A stretch of 64,000 bases of DNA, from NCBI GenBank assembly GCA_003576915.1, contig QEVF01000014.1:1-64000 (forward strand), read 5' to 3'. The translations under genes were made by a program, and so were the position numbers. Positions 7,763 through 16,656 of this stretch are shown one piece after another. Source of the stretch: Planctomycetota bacterium (GTDB lineage Bacteria > Planctomycetota > UBA8742 > UBA2392). The first letter of the stretch is position 1. Each line of letters opens with the position of its first letter. Under the pieces are notes generated by a model that worked only from the letters and a program-made list of their open reading frames with translations, was not told the DNA's origin and ran no database searches.

Positions 7763-8929
7763 ATGCCTGAATTCGGACCGCCCTCGGGCAACAAGGAAGT
7801 ACGCGACTACGCGGCCATCCTGGCGCACAGCTTTGCCGGCAAGCCCGACGACATGCTGCAATGGCTGGCGCAGCTTGATGAGCGCGAAGTGCGTGTCTGG
7901 CGCGACGGGCGCCACGTGACGGCCGGCATCGTGGCCTATCGCATCGGGCAGTATTTCGGCGGCCGAGCCGTGCCCATGGCGGGTGTCGCCGGGGTGGTCG
8001 TCACGCCTCACGCCCGGGCATCGGGCGCCGGCAGCAAGGCCATGACCGCGCTGTTGCGTGAACTCCACGCTCAGGGCGTCGCCCTTTCAACCCTTTATCC
8101 CGCCACCCAGCCCATTTACCGGCGGCTGGGCTACGAACTGGCCGGCGTGCGCACGGGCTACCGCCTGCCCGTGAACGCCTGCGAACTCAAACGCCAGCCG
8201 GGCACCCTGCGCCCCGCCCCCGAAGACGATGGGCTGTTTGACACCCTGGCCCGTGAACGCGCCCGCCAGTCCAACGGCCACCTCGAGCGCAGCAGCTTCT
8301 TCTGGCGCCGCCTCTGGGGCAAAGGCGACGACGCCGCCTACCGCTACATCGTCGAAGTCGAGGGCAAACCCGCGGGGTTCCTCGTCTACCGCACCAAGCG
8401 CACGGAGTTTCCGCTGCAGGACCTGCTCGTGGCCGACTGGTGGGCGGCCAACCAAAAGGCCGCCCGCCGCCTGCTGGCGTTCTTCGGTGAGCATCGCTCC
8501 GTGGGCGCCAACGTCCAGATTTTCGGGGCCCCCATGGAGTCCCTGCTGTTCCATCTGCCCGAGCAGAAGTGGAAGGTCGATACGCGCTGGGAGTGGATGA
8601 CCCGCATCGTCCATCTCAAGGCGGCCCTTGAAGCGCGAGGCTATCCGCCCCGGGCCGAGCTTGAGCTGGACCTGGAAATCGCCGACGACCTGCTTGACGA
8701 GAATCAGGGCCGCTGGCGCCTGACCCTCGAAAAGGGCCAGGCCCGCGTCACGCGCGCAGGCTTGGGCCGTATCAAGCTGGACATCCGGGGACTGGCCGCG
8801 CTTTACACGTCGGCCCTGGCACCGGCCGACCTGGCGCGGCTGGGCTACCTCCAGGCCCGAGAGGCGGACCAGGCAGCCCTGGCCCAGGCCTTCGCGGGCC
8901 CGGCCCCCTGGCTGCCCGACTTCTTCTAG
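7763..8929 (+). CDS. Eis-like GNAT acetyltransferase with SCP2-type C-terminal domain
   Basis: Protein of 388 residues with the three-part layout of the Eis family. The N-terminal GNAT domain holds the acetyl-CoA loop region VTPHARASGAGSKAMTALL and the motif TLYPATQPIYRRLGYELAG, which matches the Eis signature L-x-(A/P)-(S/A)...IYgRfGYg.A. A central second GNAT-like fold follows. The C-terminal part is SCP2-like and ends PWLPDFF; Eis proteins end in the same way, with an aromatic carboxyl terminus that enters the active site. Eis enzymes N-acetylate amines including aminoglycosides and lysines; the substrate here is unknown. It begins 9 nt after the HEAT-like gene, so it is probably in the same operon. 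The following 8930-9063 holds no clear terminator. Confidence 0.86.
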   Translation: MPEFGPPSGNKEVRDYAAILAHSFAGKPDDMLQWLAQLDEREVRVWRDGRHVTAGIVAYRIGQYFGGRAVPMAGVAGVVVTPHARASGAGSKAMTALLRELHAQGVALSTLYPATQPIYRRLGYELAGVRTGYRLPVNACELKRQPGTLRPAPEDDGLFDTLARERARQSNGHLERSSFFWRRLWGKGDDAAYRYIVEVEGKPAGFLVYRTKRTEFPLQDLLVADWWAANQKAARRLLAFFGEHRSVGANVQIFGAPMESLLFHLPEQKWKVDTRWEWMTRIVHLKAALEARGYPPRAELELDLEIADDLLDENQGRWRLTLEKGQARVTRAGLGRIKLDIRGLAALYTSALAPADLARLGYLQAREADQAALAQAFAGPAPWLPDFF

Positions 8930-9063
8930 CTCGAAGCCCAAGGGGCGGACCTGGCAGCCGTGGCCTTTGCGGGCCCAGGCGGGCGCCGGATTGCGGGATA
9001 GGATTTGGACGGTGAGCAGTTAAAACTCTGTCTTCAACCCAACTTCGATCCCAGGGGCCCGCT

Positions 9064-10470
9064 ATGGCTACCGCATCCCGGCTGGAAGCCCTGCAGCATG
9101 CAGGCGGCTTTTCCGCCTCCGTTGTGGAGAACTTCCGCCGCTTTCTCGAGGAAGCCAGCGACGAAGCCCTCTTCCGCACCAGCCCCCTGCGCTATGCCGA
9201 GTCCTCGGGATTGAGCGAGCGTGAAGCCATTGACCTTTTCCTTCACGCCACGCGCGCCGGCATCCTTGATTTCAGCTGGGGCGTGCTTTGCCCGGGCTGC
9301 ATGGGCTTCATGACCACCACCGGCGGCTTCCGCGAACTTTCCCGCACCCGCTACTGCTCGTTGTGCCGCGTCAAGGTGCCCGTCAGTGTCGATGACAGCA
9401 TTGAGGTGGCCTTCACGGTTTCGCCCGCGGTGCGGCGCATCCGCTACCACGACAGCGAGAACCTTGACCTGGACCAGGAAGTGTTCCGCCTGTTCTTTTC
9501 CACCAGCGTGCGCCACGACGAAGACTTTGCGCGCTTTGTGCTCTCGGGCATGAAGGCTACCGGCCGCGCGCCCGCCGACGGCACCCTCGAACTCACCGCC
9601 CGCTTTGAGCCGCGGGGCTACGTGCTGCTGGCGCCCGAACTTCATTCGGTGTTGCACTTTGAAGCCGGCAGCGAGGGGCCAAGCCTGCTGGAGGTGGAGC
9701 TTCATGACGGCCGCGCCATTCCGGACTTTGCGCGGGTCAAGGCGGGCGAAGTCAGGATCGTGGTGCGCAACCGCACGCTGCGGCGCACGCCACTGGCCGT
9801 GTTTGCCGACCCCGTGCCTCCGCCGGAGCTGCGCGACGCATCGTTCAGGCCGCCGCAGCGCGTGCTGCTGCCCTATCTTTCAGGGCGCAAGCTGATCACC
9901 AACCAGACCTTCACCGACCTTTTCCGCAGCGAGAGTATCCCCGCCGAGGGCGGCCTTGAACTCAAGGACCTCACCGTCCTGTTCACCGACCTCAAGGGCA
10001 GCACCGCCATGTACGAGCGCATCGGCGATCTGCGCGCCTACGATCTCGTGCGCCGCCATTTCTCCAAGCTGCGCGGCATCGTGGCCCAGCGCGGGGGCGC
10101 CGTGGTGAAGACCATCGGCGACGCCATCATGGCCAGCTTCTCCGAGCCGCGCCTGGCCATGGACGCGGCCGTTGCCATGAACCGTGAGATCCGTGAGGTG
10201 GGGCCGGACCTGCTGCTGAAGATCGGCATGCACACAGGCCCCTGCATAGCCGTGGAACTCAACGAGCGGCTGGATTACTTCGGGCAGACGGTCAATGTCG
10301 CGGCGAGAGTGCAGGGCCTGGCCGAGGGCAGCGAGATCGTGGTGACGGAGCCGGTTTTCGGCGCGCCCGGCGTGGGCGAGCTTGCGCGGCAGGCCCGCCT
10401 GGAAGTGTCGCGCGAGAACGCCAACCTCAAGGGCATTGGCGGGGCGACGCCTGTTGTGCGGCTGAGGTAG
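9064..10470 (+). CDS. Class III adenylate/guanylate cyclase with N-terminal zinc-ribbon-like region
   Basis: Protein of 468 residues. A helical N-terminus is followed by four cysteines in two CxxC pairs (C76/C79 and C98/C101), which look like a zinc ribbon, and then a beta-rich domain resembling DUF5939 seen in some cyclases. The C-terminal catalytic domain starts near residue 302 (LTVLFTDLKGSTAMYERIGD). Asp309 and Asp353 (TIGDAIMASF) sit at the metal-binding positions, and GMHTGPCIAVELNERLDYFG and VNVAARVQ are the later cyclase motifs. It probably makes cAMP or cGMP under control of its own sensor region, and is cytoplasmic with no membrane segment. A TfoX-like gene follows after 2 nt. TAGGAT at 8999-9004 is a possible -10 box. 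Confidence 0.85.
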   Translation: MATASRLEALQHAGGFSASVVENFRRFLEEASDEALFRTSPLRYAESSGLSEREAIDLFLHATRAGILDFSWGVLCPGCMGFMTTTGGFRELSRTRYCSLCRVKVPVSVDDSIEVAFTVSPAVRRIRYHDSENLDLDQEVFRLFFSTSVRHDEDFARFVLSGMKATGRAPADGTLELTARFEPRGYVLLAPELHSVLHFEAGSEGPSLLEVELHDGRAIPDFARVKAGEVRIVVRNRTLRRTPLAVFADPVPPPELRDASFRPPQRVLLPYLSGRKLITNQTFTDLFRSESIPAEGGLELKDLTVLFTDLKGSTAMYERIGDLRAYDLVRRHFSKLRGIVAQRGGAVVKTIGDAIMASFSEPRLAMDAAVAMNREIREVGPDLLLKIGMHTGPCIAVELNERLDYFGQTVNVAARVQGLAEGSEIVVTEPVFGAPGVGELARQARLEVSRENANLKGIGGATPVVRLR

Positions 10471-10472
10471 GC

Positions 10473-10799
10473 ATGGCCTTTGACGAAGATCTGGCAGAGC
10501 GCCTTCGCACGGCCTTTGGCAGAACGCAGGTCGTGGAAAAGCGCATGTTCGGCGGCCTGTGCATGATGGTGCGCGGCCACATGTGCTGCGGCGTCGTGGG
10601 GGATCAGTTGATGGTGCGGGTGGGCCCGCAGCATTACGAAGCGGCCCTGAAAATGGCCCACGCCAGGCCCATGACCTTCACGGGCAAACCCATGAAGGGC
10701 ATGATCTATGTGGAGCCCCAGGGTTGCCGCAGTGCGGCCAAGATTGCGGCCTGGCTGAAGCTTGCGCTTGTGTTCAACGCGACGCTGCCGGCGAAGTGA
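10473..10799 (+). CDS. TfoX/Sxy N-terminal domain protein
   Basis: Protein of 108 residues, the size of a stand-alone TfoX N-terminal domain. The pattern EKRMFGGLCMMVRGHMCCGVV followed by a second half of MKGMIYVEPQG and a C-terminal helix matches this family; the motif K-x-M-F-G-G-x-x-(F/M) is its hallmark (KRMFGGLCM, residues 24-32). TfoX is a competence regulator in gamma-proteobacteria, but stand-alone N-terminal domain proteins in other phyla have no proven role. It starts 2 nt after the cyclase stop. TfoX/Sxy in Haemophilus works with cAMP-CRP, so a genetic coupling to a cyclase gene is notable; that functional link is inference only. Confidence 0.82.
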   Translation: MAFDEDLAERLRTAFGRTQVVEKRMFGGLCMMVRGHMCCGVVGDQLMVRVGPQHYEAALKMAHARPMTFTGKPMKGMIYVEPQGCRSAAKIAAWLKLALVFNATLPAK

Positions 10800-10871
10800 A
10801 AGCGGATTTGGCGAAACCTGTTTAGGGTGCAAGGGTTTAAGGCTGAAGTATCATCCTGAACCGGAGCACCC

Positions 10872-12683
10872 ATGTTCGACTCGCGAATCAAGACCCTGGG
10901 CCTGTCGGCCGCCCTGCTGGCCGCCAGTGTCAGCCTGGCCCTGCTTTCATTGGAGCGCCCGGCCCTGGCCGAGGAAACGAGGCCGGGCGAAAAGCCCGTC
11001 ACGGGAGATTCCGAAGCCCAGCTCACGTCCCTCATCGACCGCGAGATCAAGAAGGTCTGGGAGCGCGACGGCATCAAGCCCGCCGAGCGCGCCAGCGACG
11101 AAGAGTTTCTGCGCCGCGTCTATCTTGACACTGTGGGCGTGCCTCCGACTTATGACGAGGCCGTCGCCTTCTACGCCGACAAGGACGAAAACAAGCGCGC
11201 CCGGCTGATTGACAAGCTTGTGTCCGACGGGCGCTTCGGCCGCCATATCGGTGACCTGTGGTCCGTGATCATGATGGGCCGCGGCCAGCGCGACCTGGCC
11301 GGGGGCGGCATGGTGCTGGCGCAGTGGCTGGCCGAGCGTGTCAACCGCGGCGACGGGTTCAACAACATCATCTATGACGTGGTGACTGCGACGGGCAGCA
11401 TGGCCGACAACCCGGCCGTGGCCGCCTATCTCGCCGCGGGCGGCAACCAGTACAAGCCCGTGGACATGACGGGCAACCTCACCAAGTATTTCACGGGCGT
11501 TCAGATTCAGTGCGCCCAGTGCCACAAGCACCCCTACGAGAGCTGGACTGAGGCTGACTTCGCAGGCATGGCCAGCTTCTTTGTGGCTTCGAACCTGCGC
11601 GTGAACGTGCGCAGCCTGCCGGTCAATCCCACGCTCGTGGATGCGCCTCAGGTGCCACGCCGCGCCATGGGCGACGGCGAGAACCTGCCGGCGGAGGCCC
11701 GTCAGCGCCTCGAAGAGATGCGCAAGTACAGCGCGCCCCGCGTGCTGGGCGGCAAAGCCGTCCAGACTCAGGACCGTTCGCTCTGGCGCCCGATTCTGGC
11801 CAAGTGGATGGTGAGCCCCGAAAACAGCCAGACGCCGCGCTATATGGCCAACCGCCTCTGGAGCTTCGTGTTCGGCAGCGGCCTGCTCAACCCCGTGGAC
11901 GACTTCAACAGCTTCAACACCCCAAGCCACCCCGAGCTTCTCGATGCCCTGGGGCGGGATTTCGCGGCCAACGGCTGGCAGGTCAAACGCTTCTTCCGCG
12001 CGGCGCTCAAGAGCCAGACCTACCAGCTTTCGAGCAAGCCCGCCGGCGGCAAAAAGCCCGAGGCCTGGCATTTCGCGCACTACCCCGTCAAGCAACTCAG
12101 CCCCGAGCAGTTCATGGGCGCCCTGGTTACCCTGGCCGGCGCCACGGACCTCGGCCGTATGTTCAAGCAGAACTCCAACCCCTATGCCCCCATCCGCCAG
12201 CGCTATGAGCGCCTCAAGCGCGGCCAGGCCGAGGGCGGCGAGAATGACAACATGCGCGACTATTCGTTCGATGAAGCCGCGCTGGCCAAGTTCGAGGCCC
12301 TCTTTGAGAATGTCCCCGGCGACTGGTACATGCGGCGCGTGCTGGCCTCCCGTTACGCGACTTCGTCAAGCGACGACGAAATGACTGAGGGCGACGCCTT
12401 CACTCAGACCATCGATCAGGCCCTGGCCGTGATGAACGGAGACATCACCAACCGCCTCTCCGGAAGCGGACGCGGCACTCTGCTGGGCGGCCTGATGAAC
12501 CGCTTCAAGAACGAGGAAGAGCGGCTGCACGCCCTTTATCTCATGACGCTGGGCCGCCGCGCCGGCAAGGCGGAGTGCTCGCGCATGTTGGAGTACGTGC
12601 GCACGGAGAAGGACACCGGCAAGGCCTGGGAGGATCTGCTCTTTGCCCTGCTGGCCACGACGGAGTTTGCGACGAACCACTGA
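10872..12683 (+). CDS. Secreted DUF1549/DUF1553 (PSCyt2-PSD1) protein, copy 1
   Basis: Protein of 603 residues with a signal peptide (residues 1-35, ending near ALAEE). DUF1549 begins near residue 50 (IDREIKKVWERDGIKPAERASDEEFLRRVYLDTVG is the start; key part EEFLRRVYLDTVG) and includes the heme-like motif CAQCHKHP near residue 217. DUF1553 follows (RYMANRLWSFVFGSGL, then LLDALGRDF and FFRAALKSQTYQLSS). The family is abundant in planctomycetes, where longer members carry a cytochrome c domain in front; that domain is missing here. Function is unproven; a role in polysaccharide or redox chemistry in the envelope has been suggested from context. It forms a pair with the next gene, which begins 24 nt downstream. 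TATCAT at 10849-10854 may be a -10 box. Confidence 0.88.
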   Translation: MFDSRIKTLGLSAALLAASVSLALLSLERPALAEETRPGEKPVTGDSEAQLTSLIDREIKKVWERDGIKPAERASDEEFLRRVYLDTVGVPPTYDEAVAFYADKDENKRARLIDKLVSDGRFGRHIGDLWSVIMMGRGQRDLAGGGMVLAQWLAERVNRGDGFNNIIYDVVTATGSMADNPAVAAYLAAGGNQYKPVDMTGNLTKYFTGVQIQCAQCHKHPYESWTEADFAGMASFFVASNLRVNVRSLPVNPTLVDAPQVPRRAMGDGENLPAEARQRLEEMRKYSAPRVLGGKAVQTQDRSLWRPILAKWMVSPENSQTPRYMANRLWSFVFGSGLLNPVDDFNSFNTPSHPELLDALGRDFAANGWQVKRFFRAALKSQTYQLSSKPAGGKKPEAWHFAHYPVKQLSPEQFMGALVTLAGATDLGRMFKQNSNPYAPIRQRYERLKRGQAEGGENDNMRDYSFDEAALAKFEALFENVPGDWYMRRVLASRYATSSSDDEMTEGDAFTQTIDQALAVMNGDITNRLSGSGRGTLLGGLMNRFKNEEERLHALYLMTLGRRAGKAECSRMLEYVRTEKDTGKAWEDLLFALLATTEFATNH

Positions 12684-12707
12684 TGGGCCAAGGCCCGGGG
12701 GGCAGCG

Positions 12708-14615
12708 ATGAATCGCTTGAGGCTCGCAACGCTGATGCTGGCGGCCGGCGCGCTCTGGCTGGGTATGGCGGCCGTTTCCAGCGCGGAAGAAGCGCCAGAC
12801 GCCCGAGCTGAGGGCAACCCCGAGGCCGCCGCCACGGCCCGCGTCGATACCGAAATCGCCCGCGTGTGGCAGCGCGACCTGGTGACCCCGGCCGGTCCTG
12901 CAGGCGACGAGGAGTTCCTGCGCCGCGTCTACCTGGATGTCACGGGGGCTCCTCCCACTCTGGAAGAGACGCTGGCATTCCTGAATGACACTCAAGAGGG
13001 AAAGCGCGATCGCCTGATCGACGCCCTTGTGGCAGACCCTCGCTTTGGCCGCCACCTGGCCGACCTCTGGGTGCCCCTGTTGCTGGGGCGGGCCCAGAAG
13101 CAGAAGTACGGCGCCGACCATATCCTGGCGATCTGGATGGCCCGGGAGATCAACGCGGGACGCGGCTTCGACGCCCTGGTGTACGACATGATTTCGGCGC
13201 GCGGCAAGCTCAGCGAAAATCTGGCCGTGGCCTATTGGGTGGGCAAAGATGAGCAGCGCACGCCGGATTTCGCGGGCCTGGTCAGCAGGCATTTCACCGG
13301 CGTGCAGATCCAGTGCGCCCAGTGCCACAAGCACCCTTATGAAGAAATGACCATGGCCGATTTCGCGGGCGTGGCGGGCTTCTTCAACGGCCTGCGCATC
13401 CGTCGCGACGGCAACCAAGAGCCCCAGGACCCCGAAACGGCCGATGAGCGCGTGAAGGCGGCCCGGCGGCCCTCCGAGGCCGAGTTGGCCAAGCTTCCGG
13501 AAAAGCGGCGCGCCGAGCTGGAGGAAAGGCTGAAGTATTCCAGCCCCAAGCATCTCTACGGCGAGGCCGTCAAACTCGAAGACACGACTCTGCTGCGCGC
13601 CACCTACGCCAAGTGGGTGATCGCCCCGGAAAACAGGCAGACGCGGCGCTATCTGGCCAACCGCTTCTGGAGTTTCATCTTCGGGCAGGGACTCCAGAAC
13701 CCGGTGGACGATTTCAACAGCTTCAATCACCCCACCCACCCCGAGCTGCTGGAATATCTGGCGGACGAGCTGCTGGCTTCGCGTTTTGACCTTCGGCGCT
13801 TTTATCGCGTGATCCTGAAGTCGCGCACCTATCAGCTTTCGAGCCGCGGGGGTTCGCGCAAGGACGCCAAGGCGCCCGAGGCCTGGCACTACGCCTCTTA
13901 CCCGGTCCGGCAATTGACGCCCGAGCAGTTCTTCGGCGCACTGCTGGGTCTCACGACGGACCCCGGCAGCCTGCGCGAGGCCCGCAAGCGCTTTGAGCTC
14001 CAGTTTGAGCGTCTGCGCGCCGAGGCAAAAAGGGCCGCAGAAGAGGAGGCCAAACGCAAATCCGACGAGCCCAAGGCAGACGCTCCGGGAATGGAGCGCC
14101 AGGAAGAAGGCAAGAAGGACGAGACAAAGGATGAGAAGAAGGAGGCCAAGAAGGCCGCCAAGGAAGAGTTGAAGAAAGTCAAGAAGTACGACCTTGCCGC
14201 CCTGGACCGCTACGAGGCCATCTTCCGCGAGATGCCGGACGGCTGGTTCATGCGCCGCACTCTGTGCCAGGGCTATGCCTCGCGTTCAAGCGACGACGAA
14301 ATGACGGAAGCCGATGCCTTCACGCTGACCATCGACCAGGCCCTTCAGGTCATGAACGGTACCTTGACCTCGCGCCTCAGCGAGAACAAGAAGGGCCAGC
14401 CCCTCTACGACATCCTCAAGGCCGGCACGACGCCGGATGCCCGCGCGGAGAGCCTCTACCTGCGCGTGCTTTGCCGCAAGCCCAGCGCAACGGAGAGTGC
14501 TCGCGTGCTCAACTACGTGGCAGAGGCCATGAAGGGCGGCAGCAAGCTGGACAAGGCCTGGGAAGACGTGCTCTTTGCCCTGCTGATGACCACTGAGTTC
14601 GCCACCAACCACTAA
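12708..14615 (+). CDS. Secreted DUF1549/DUF1553 (PSCyt2-PSD1) protein, copy 2
   Basis: Protein of 635 residues, paralogous to the preceding gene. It has a signal peptide ending near SSAEE, DUF1549 with EEFLRRVYLDVTG and CAQCHKHPYEEMT, and DUF1553 with RRYLANRFWSFIFGQGLQ and FYRVILKSRTYQLSS. Both copies share the ending ATTEFATNH or MTTEFATNH. This copy has an extra highly charged Lys/Glu/Ala segment at about residues 430-490 (EGKKDETKDEKKEAKKAAKE), probably an exposed helix or linker. No DUF1501 (sulfatase-like) partner gene follows, although such partners are common next to this family. The stop codon abuts the structured repeat at 14616. Confidence 0.88.
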   Translation: MNRLRLATLMLAAGALWLGMAAVSSAEEAPDARAEGNPEAAATARVDTEIARVWQRDLVTPAGPAGDEEFLRRVYLDVTGAPPTLEETLAFLNDTQEGKRDRLIDALVADPRFGRHLADLWVPLLLGRAQKQKYGADHILAIWMAREINAGRGFDALVYDMISARGKLSENLAVAYWVGKDEQRTPDFAGLVSRHFTGVQIQCAQCHKHPYEEMTMADFAGVAGFFNGLRIRRDGNQEPQDPETADERVKAARRPSEAELAKLPEKRRAELEERLKYSSPKHLYGEAVKLEDTTLLRATYAKWVIAPENRQTRRYLANRFWSFIFGQGLQNPVDDFNSFNHPTHPELLEYLADELLASRFDLRRFYRVILKSRTYQLSSRGGSRKDAKAPEAWHYASYPVRQLTPEQFFGALLGLTTDPGSLREARKRFELQFERLRAEAKRAAEEEAKRKSDEPKADAPGMERQEEGKKDETKDEKKEAKKAAKEELKKVKKYDLAALDRYEAIFREMPDGWFMRRTLCQGYASRSSDDEMTEADAFTLTIDQALQVMNGTLTSRLSENKKGQPLYDILKAGTTPDARAESLYLRVLCRKPSATESARVLNYVAEAMKGGSKLDKAWEDVLFALLMTTEFATNH

Positions 14616-14769
14616 CAGGTCGTGGAAGGAGTGGCGTCCGGCCACCTTTTTCAACCCGGCTGGGCCGAAGTGAATTCGGCCCAACCTTCATTTCAAGCGG
14701 CCTTTCAGGCGCCTGAAATGCGCAAACCATCCTTGGTTTGCGTGAGCGGGCCGTATTTGAACGGCCTGC
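14616..14769 (+). repeat. Structured dispersed repeat, full copy A
   Basis: Element of about 154 nt that starts directly at the TAA of the preceding gene and ends 6 nt before the stop of the convergent gene at 14776. Hairpins seen: GTGGC/GCCAC (14631-14635 and 14641-14645); TGGGCCGAA/TTCGGCCCA (14661-14669 and 14675-14683, loop GTGAA); the palindrome TTTCAGGCGCCTGAAA (14703-14718); CGCAAACCA/TGGTTTGCG (14721-14729 and 14734-14742, loop TCCT); GCGGGCCGT/ACGGCCTGC (14746-14754 and 14761-14769, one G-T pair). It aligns with the copy at 40673-40826 over its length, and several base pairs differ on both sides at once. It could act as a two-way terminator, a REP-type element or a small RNA. Confidence 0.85.
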
Positions 14770-14775
14770 AAGGCT

Positions 14776-15306
14776 CTAATTCAAGGCGTCAAGCATCCTG
14801 ATCAGACGCACCAGGGGCCCGTAGTCCGGCCTGGGGCGGCGCCTTGGCCTGGGCGCGTGACGCGCCCACCCCTGCTCGATGGCCTGGGCTACGGGCATGA
14901 GGGCGACCTCGAGCATGAGGCCCGCCAGGTCATCGCCCGGCGCGGGCAGCCCGCCCTGTTTGCGCAGTGAAGCCAGCAGGGTGCGAATGGCCCGGGCCTT
15001 CCGGGGAAAGTCGTCGATCAACTGCAGGGCGATGAGGGTGAAGAAATCGCGCAGCAGCGGTGAGCGCAGCGCGCTGGCGCGGAAGTCGGGGCGCTGACCC
15101 TCCAGCTCCAGCCGCACCAGGGCGCCGCGGGCGCCCTGCATGGCCGCGATCTGGGTCTGGCGCAGGCGCAGCAGGCCCCGCGCGGCCCGCACGCCCAGGT
15201 CGTGTTCGCCGGCCACCAGGGCGACCTCGAGTTCCAGCGCGCCCTGGCGTGAAAGCCTAGAGGTCCGCGGCGCTGAAGACTTCCCTGGGCGTGAGGCGCT
15301 CGCCAC
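14776..15306 (-). CDS. Hypothetical helical protein downstream of lysA
   Basis: Protein of up to 176 residues, Leu/Ala/Arg-rich and mostly helical, with no membrane segment and no motif I recognise. The start is unsure: GTG at 15306 would overlap the end of lysA by 50 nt, and no ATG is available nearer the lysA stop, so a rarer start around 15250 is possible. The region from residue 24 (LELEVALVAGEHDLGVRAA) to the end has the clearest protein character: a run of helices and a basic proline-rich patch (RHAPRPRRRPRPDYG). Its position at the end of the nuo-lysA strand suggests a place at the tail of that transcript. It ends 6 nt from repeat copy A. Confidence 0.6.
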   Translation of the reverse strand: MASASRPGKSSAPRTSRLSRQGALELEVALVAGEHDLGVRAARGLLRLRQTQIAAMQGARGALVRLELEGQRPDFRASALRSPLLRDFFTLIALQLIDDFPRKARAIRTLLASLRKQGGLPAPGDDLAGLMLEVALMPVAQAIEQGWARHAPRPRRRPRPDYGPLVRLIRMLDALN

Positions 15307-16558
15307 GGATCAGGTCCTCGATGCTCTCGCGCTCGCGCGCAACCCAGAATTTGTCGCCCTGCACGATCACTTCAGCCGCGCGCGGGCGCTGGTTGTAGGT
15401 GCTGCTCATCGCCATGCCATACGCCCCGGCGCTGAATATGGCCAGCAACTCGCCCTCGGCCGTGGCCGGCAGGCGGCGGGCCTTGGCGAACACGTCCGTG
15501 CTTTCGCACACCGGGCCCACTACATCATAGACCCGCCCGGCATCGCCCGCGATTTCGGCGTCCGGCGCGAACTCGCTCTGAACAGGCCAGATTCTGTGGT
15601 AAGCGTCGTAGATGGCCGGCCGGATCAGGTCGTTCATGGCCGCGTCCACGATCAGGAAGTTCTTGTCGCCCGAGGGTTTGTCAAAGATGACGCGGGTCAG
15701 CAGGATGCCGCCGTTGCCGCTGACGTAGCGGCCGGGCTCACAGGCCATCTTGAGGCCGGTTTCCCTGATGTGGGGAAGCATCTTGGCCGCGAATTCGGTG
15801 ATGTTCAGCCCCTCGTTGCCGCGGTAGGAGATGCCGTAGCCGCCGCCCACGTTGATGTATTCCAGGGGAAAGTCGGCCGCCTTCACTTCCTTGATGAAGG
15901 GCACGACCTTGGCGATGGCCTCGGCGTGGCGGTCGTTCTCCGTGATCTGGGAGCCGATGTGCAGGTGCACGCCCTTGAGCCGCAGGTTCTTGAGCTCGCG
16001 GATGCGCTTGAGCGAGGCCTTGGCCCGCTCGATATCGATGCCGAACTTGCTCTCCCGCTTGCCCGTGGAGATGTGCTTGTGGGTCTTGGGGTCGACATCG
16101 GGGTTCAGGCGAAGCGCAATGCCGGCCTCAACGCCGCGGCGCGCGGCCACGCGTGAAATGGCCGTGAGCTCGCTCTCGCTCTCGACGTTGAACATCAGGA
16201 TGCCCTTTTCGAGGGCGTAGTCGATTTCGTCGTCGCGCTTGCCCACGCCGGCGAACACGATCATGCGCGAGTCGGCCCCGGCGCGCAGGGCCCGATAGAT
16301 CTCGCCTTTGCTTACGGCATCAAAGCCGCAGCCCACGCGCGCCATGGCCCGCAGCAGGCCCAGGCAGGCGTTGGCCTTGACCGAGTAGCAGATGAGCGGG
16401 TCCACCTCGGCAAAGGCCTGCTTTATGGCCTCCACCTGACCCGTGAAGTGACTTTGCGAATAGACGTAAAGGGGGGTGCCCAGCTTGTCGGCCAGGGCTT
16501 TGACAGGCACGCTTTCGCAGTAGAGCTGGCCGTTCTTGTAGGTGAAGTGTTCAGGCAT
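15257..16558 (-). CDS. lysA: Diaminopimelate decarboxylase
   Basis: Protein of 433 residues from ATG at 16558 (MPEHFTYKNGQL); nine further codons upstream are open but the match to the family begins here. It converts meso-diaminopimelate to lysine with PLP. Visible motifs: the PLP lysine in CYSVKAN (Lys near 59), HIGSQI, the phosphate-binding glycines INVGGGYGI, EPGRYVSGNGG, and the catalytic Cys region GPVCESTD near residue 345, followed by GAYGMAMSSTYN. It is of fold type III and normal length. It lies 98 nt downstream of a small helical gene on the same strand as nuoLMN. No dap gene is adjacent. Confidence 0.96.
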   Translation of the reverse strand: MPEHFTYKNGQLYCESVPVKALADKLGTPLYVYSQSHFTGQVEAIKQAFAEVDPLICYSVKANACLGLLRAMARVGCGFDAVSKGEIYRALRAGADSRMIVFAGVGKRDDEIDYALEKGILMFNVESESELTAISRVAARRGVEAGIALRLNPDVDPKTHKHISTGKRESKFGIDIERAKASLKRIRELKNLRLKGVHLHIGSQITENDRHAEAIAKVVPFIKEVKAADFPLEYINVGGGYGISYRGNEGLNITEFAAKMLPHIRETGLKMACEPGRYVSGNGGILLTRVIFDKPSGDKNFLIVDAAMNDLIRPAIYDAYHRIWPVQSEFAPDAEIAGDAGRVYDVVGPVCESTDVFAKARRLPATAEGELLAIFSAGAYGMAMSSTYNQRPRAAEVIVQGDKFWVARERESIEDLIRGERLTPREVFSAADL

Positions 16559-16656
16559 GTTTGCAGTCCGGAAAGTCGCTCCCAAGGCGCAGGGCCTTCA
16601 AGGAGGGGCAGAATAGACAGGATTGCGCCAATTGCACCAGGAACATGGGCGGGCGC

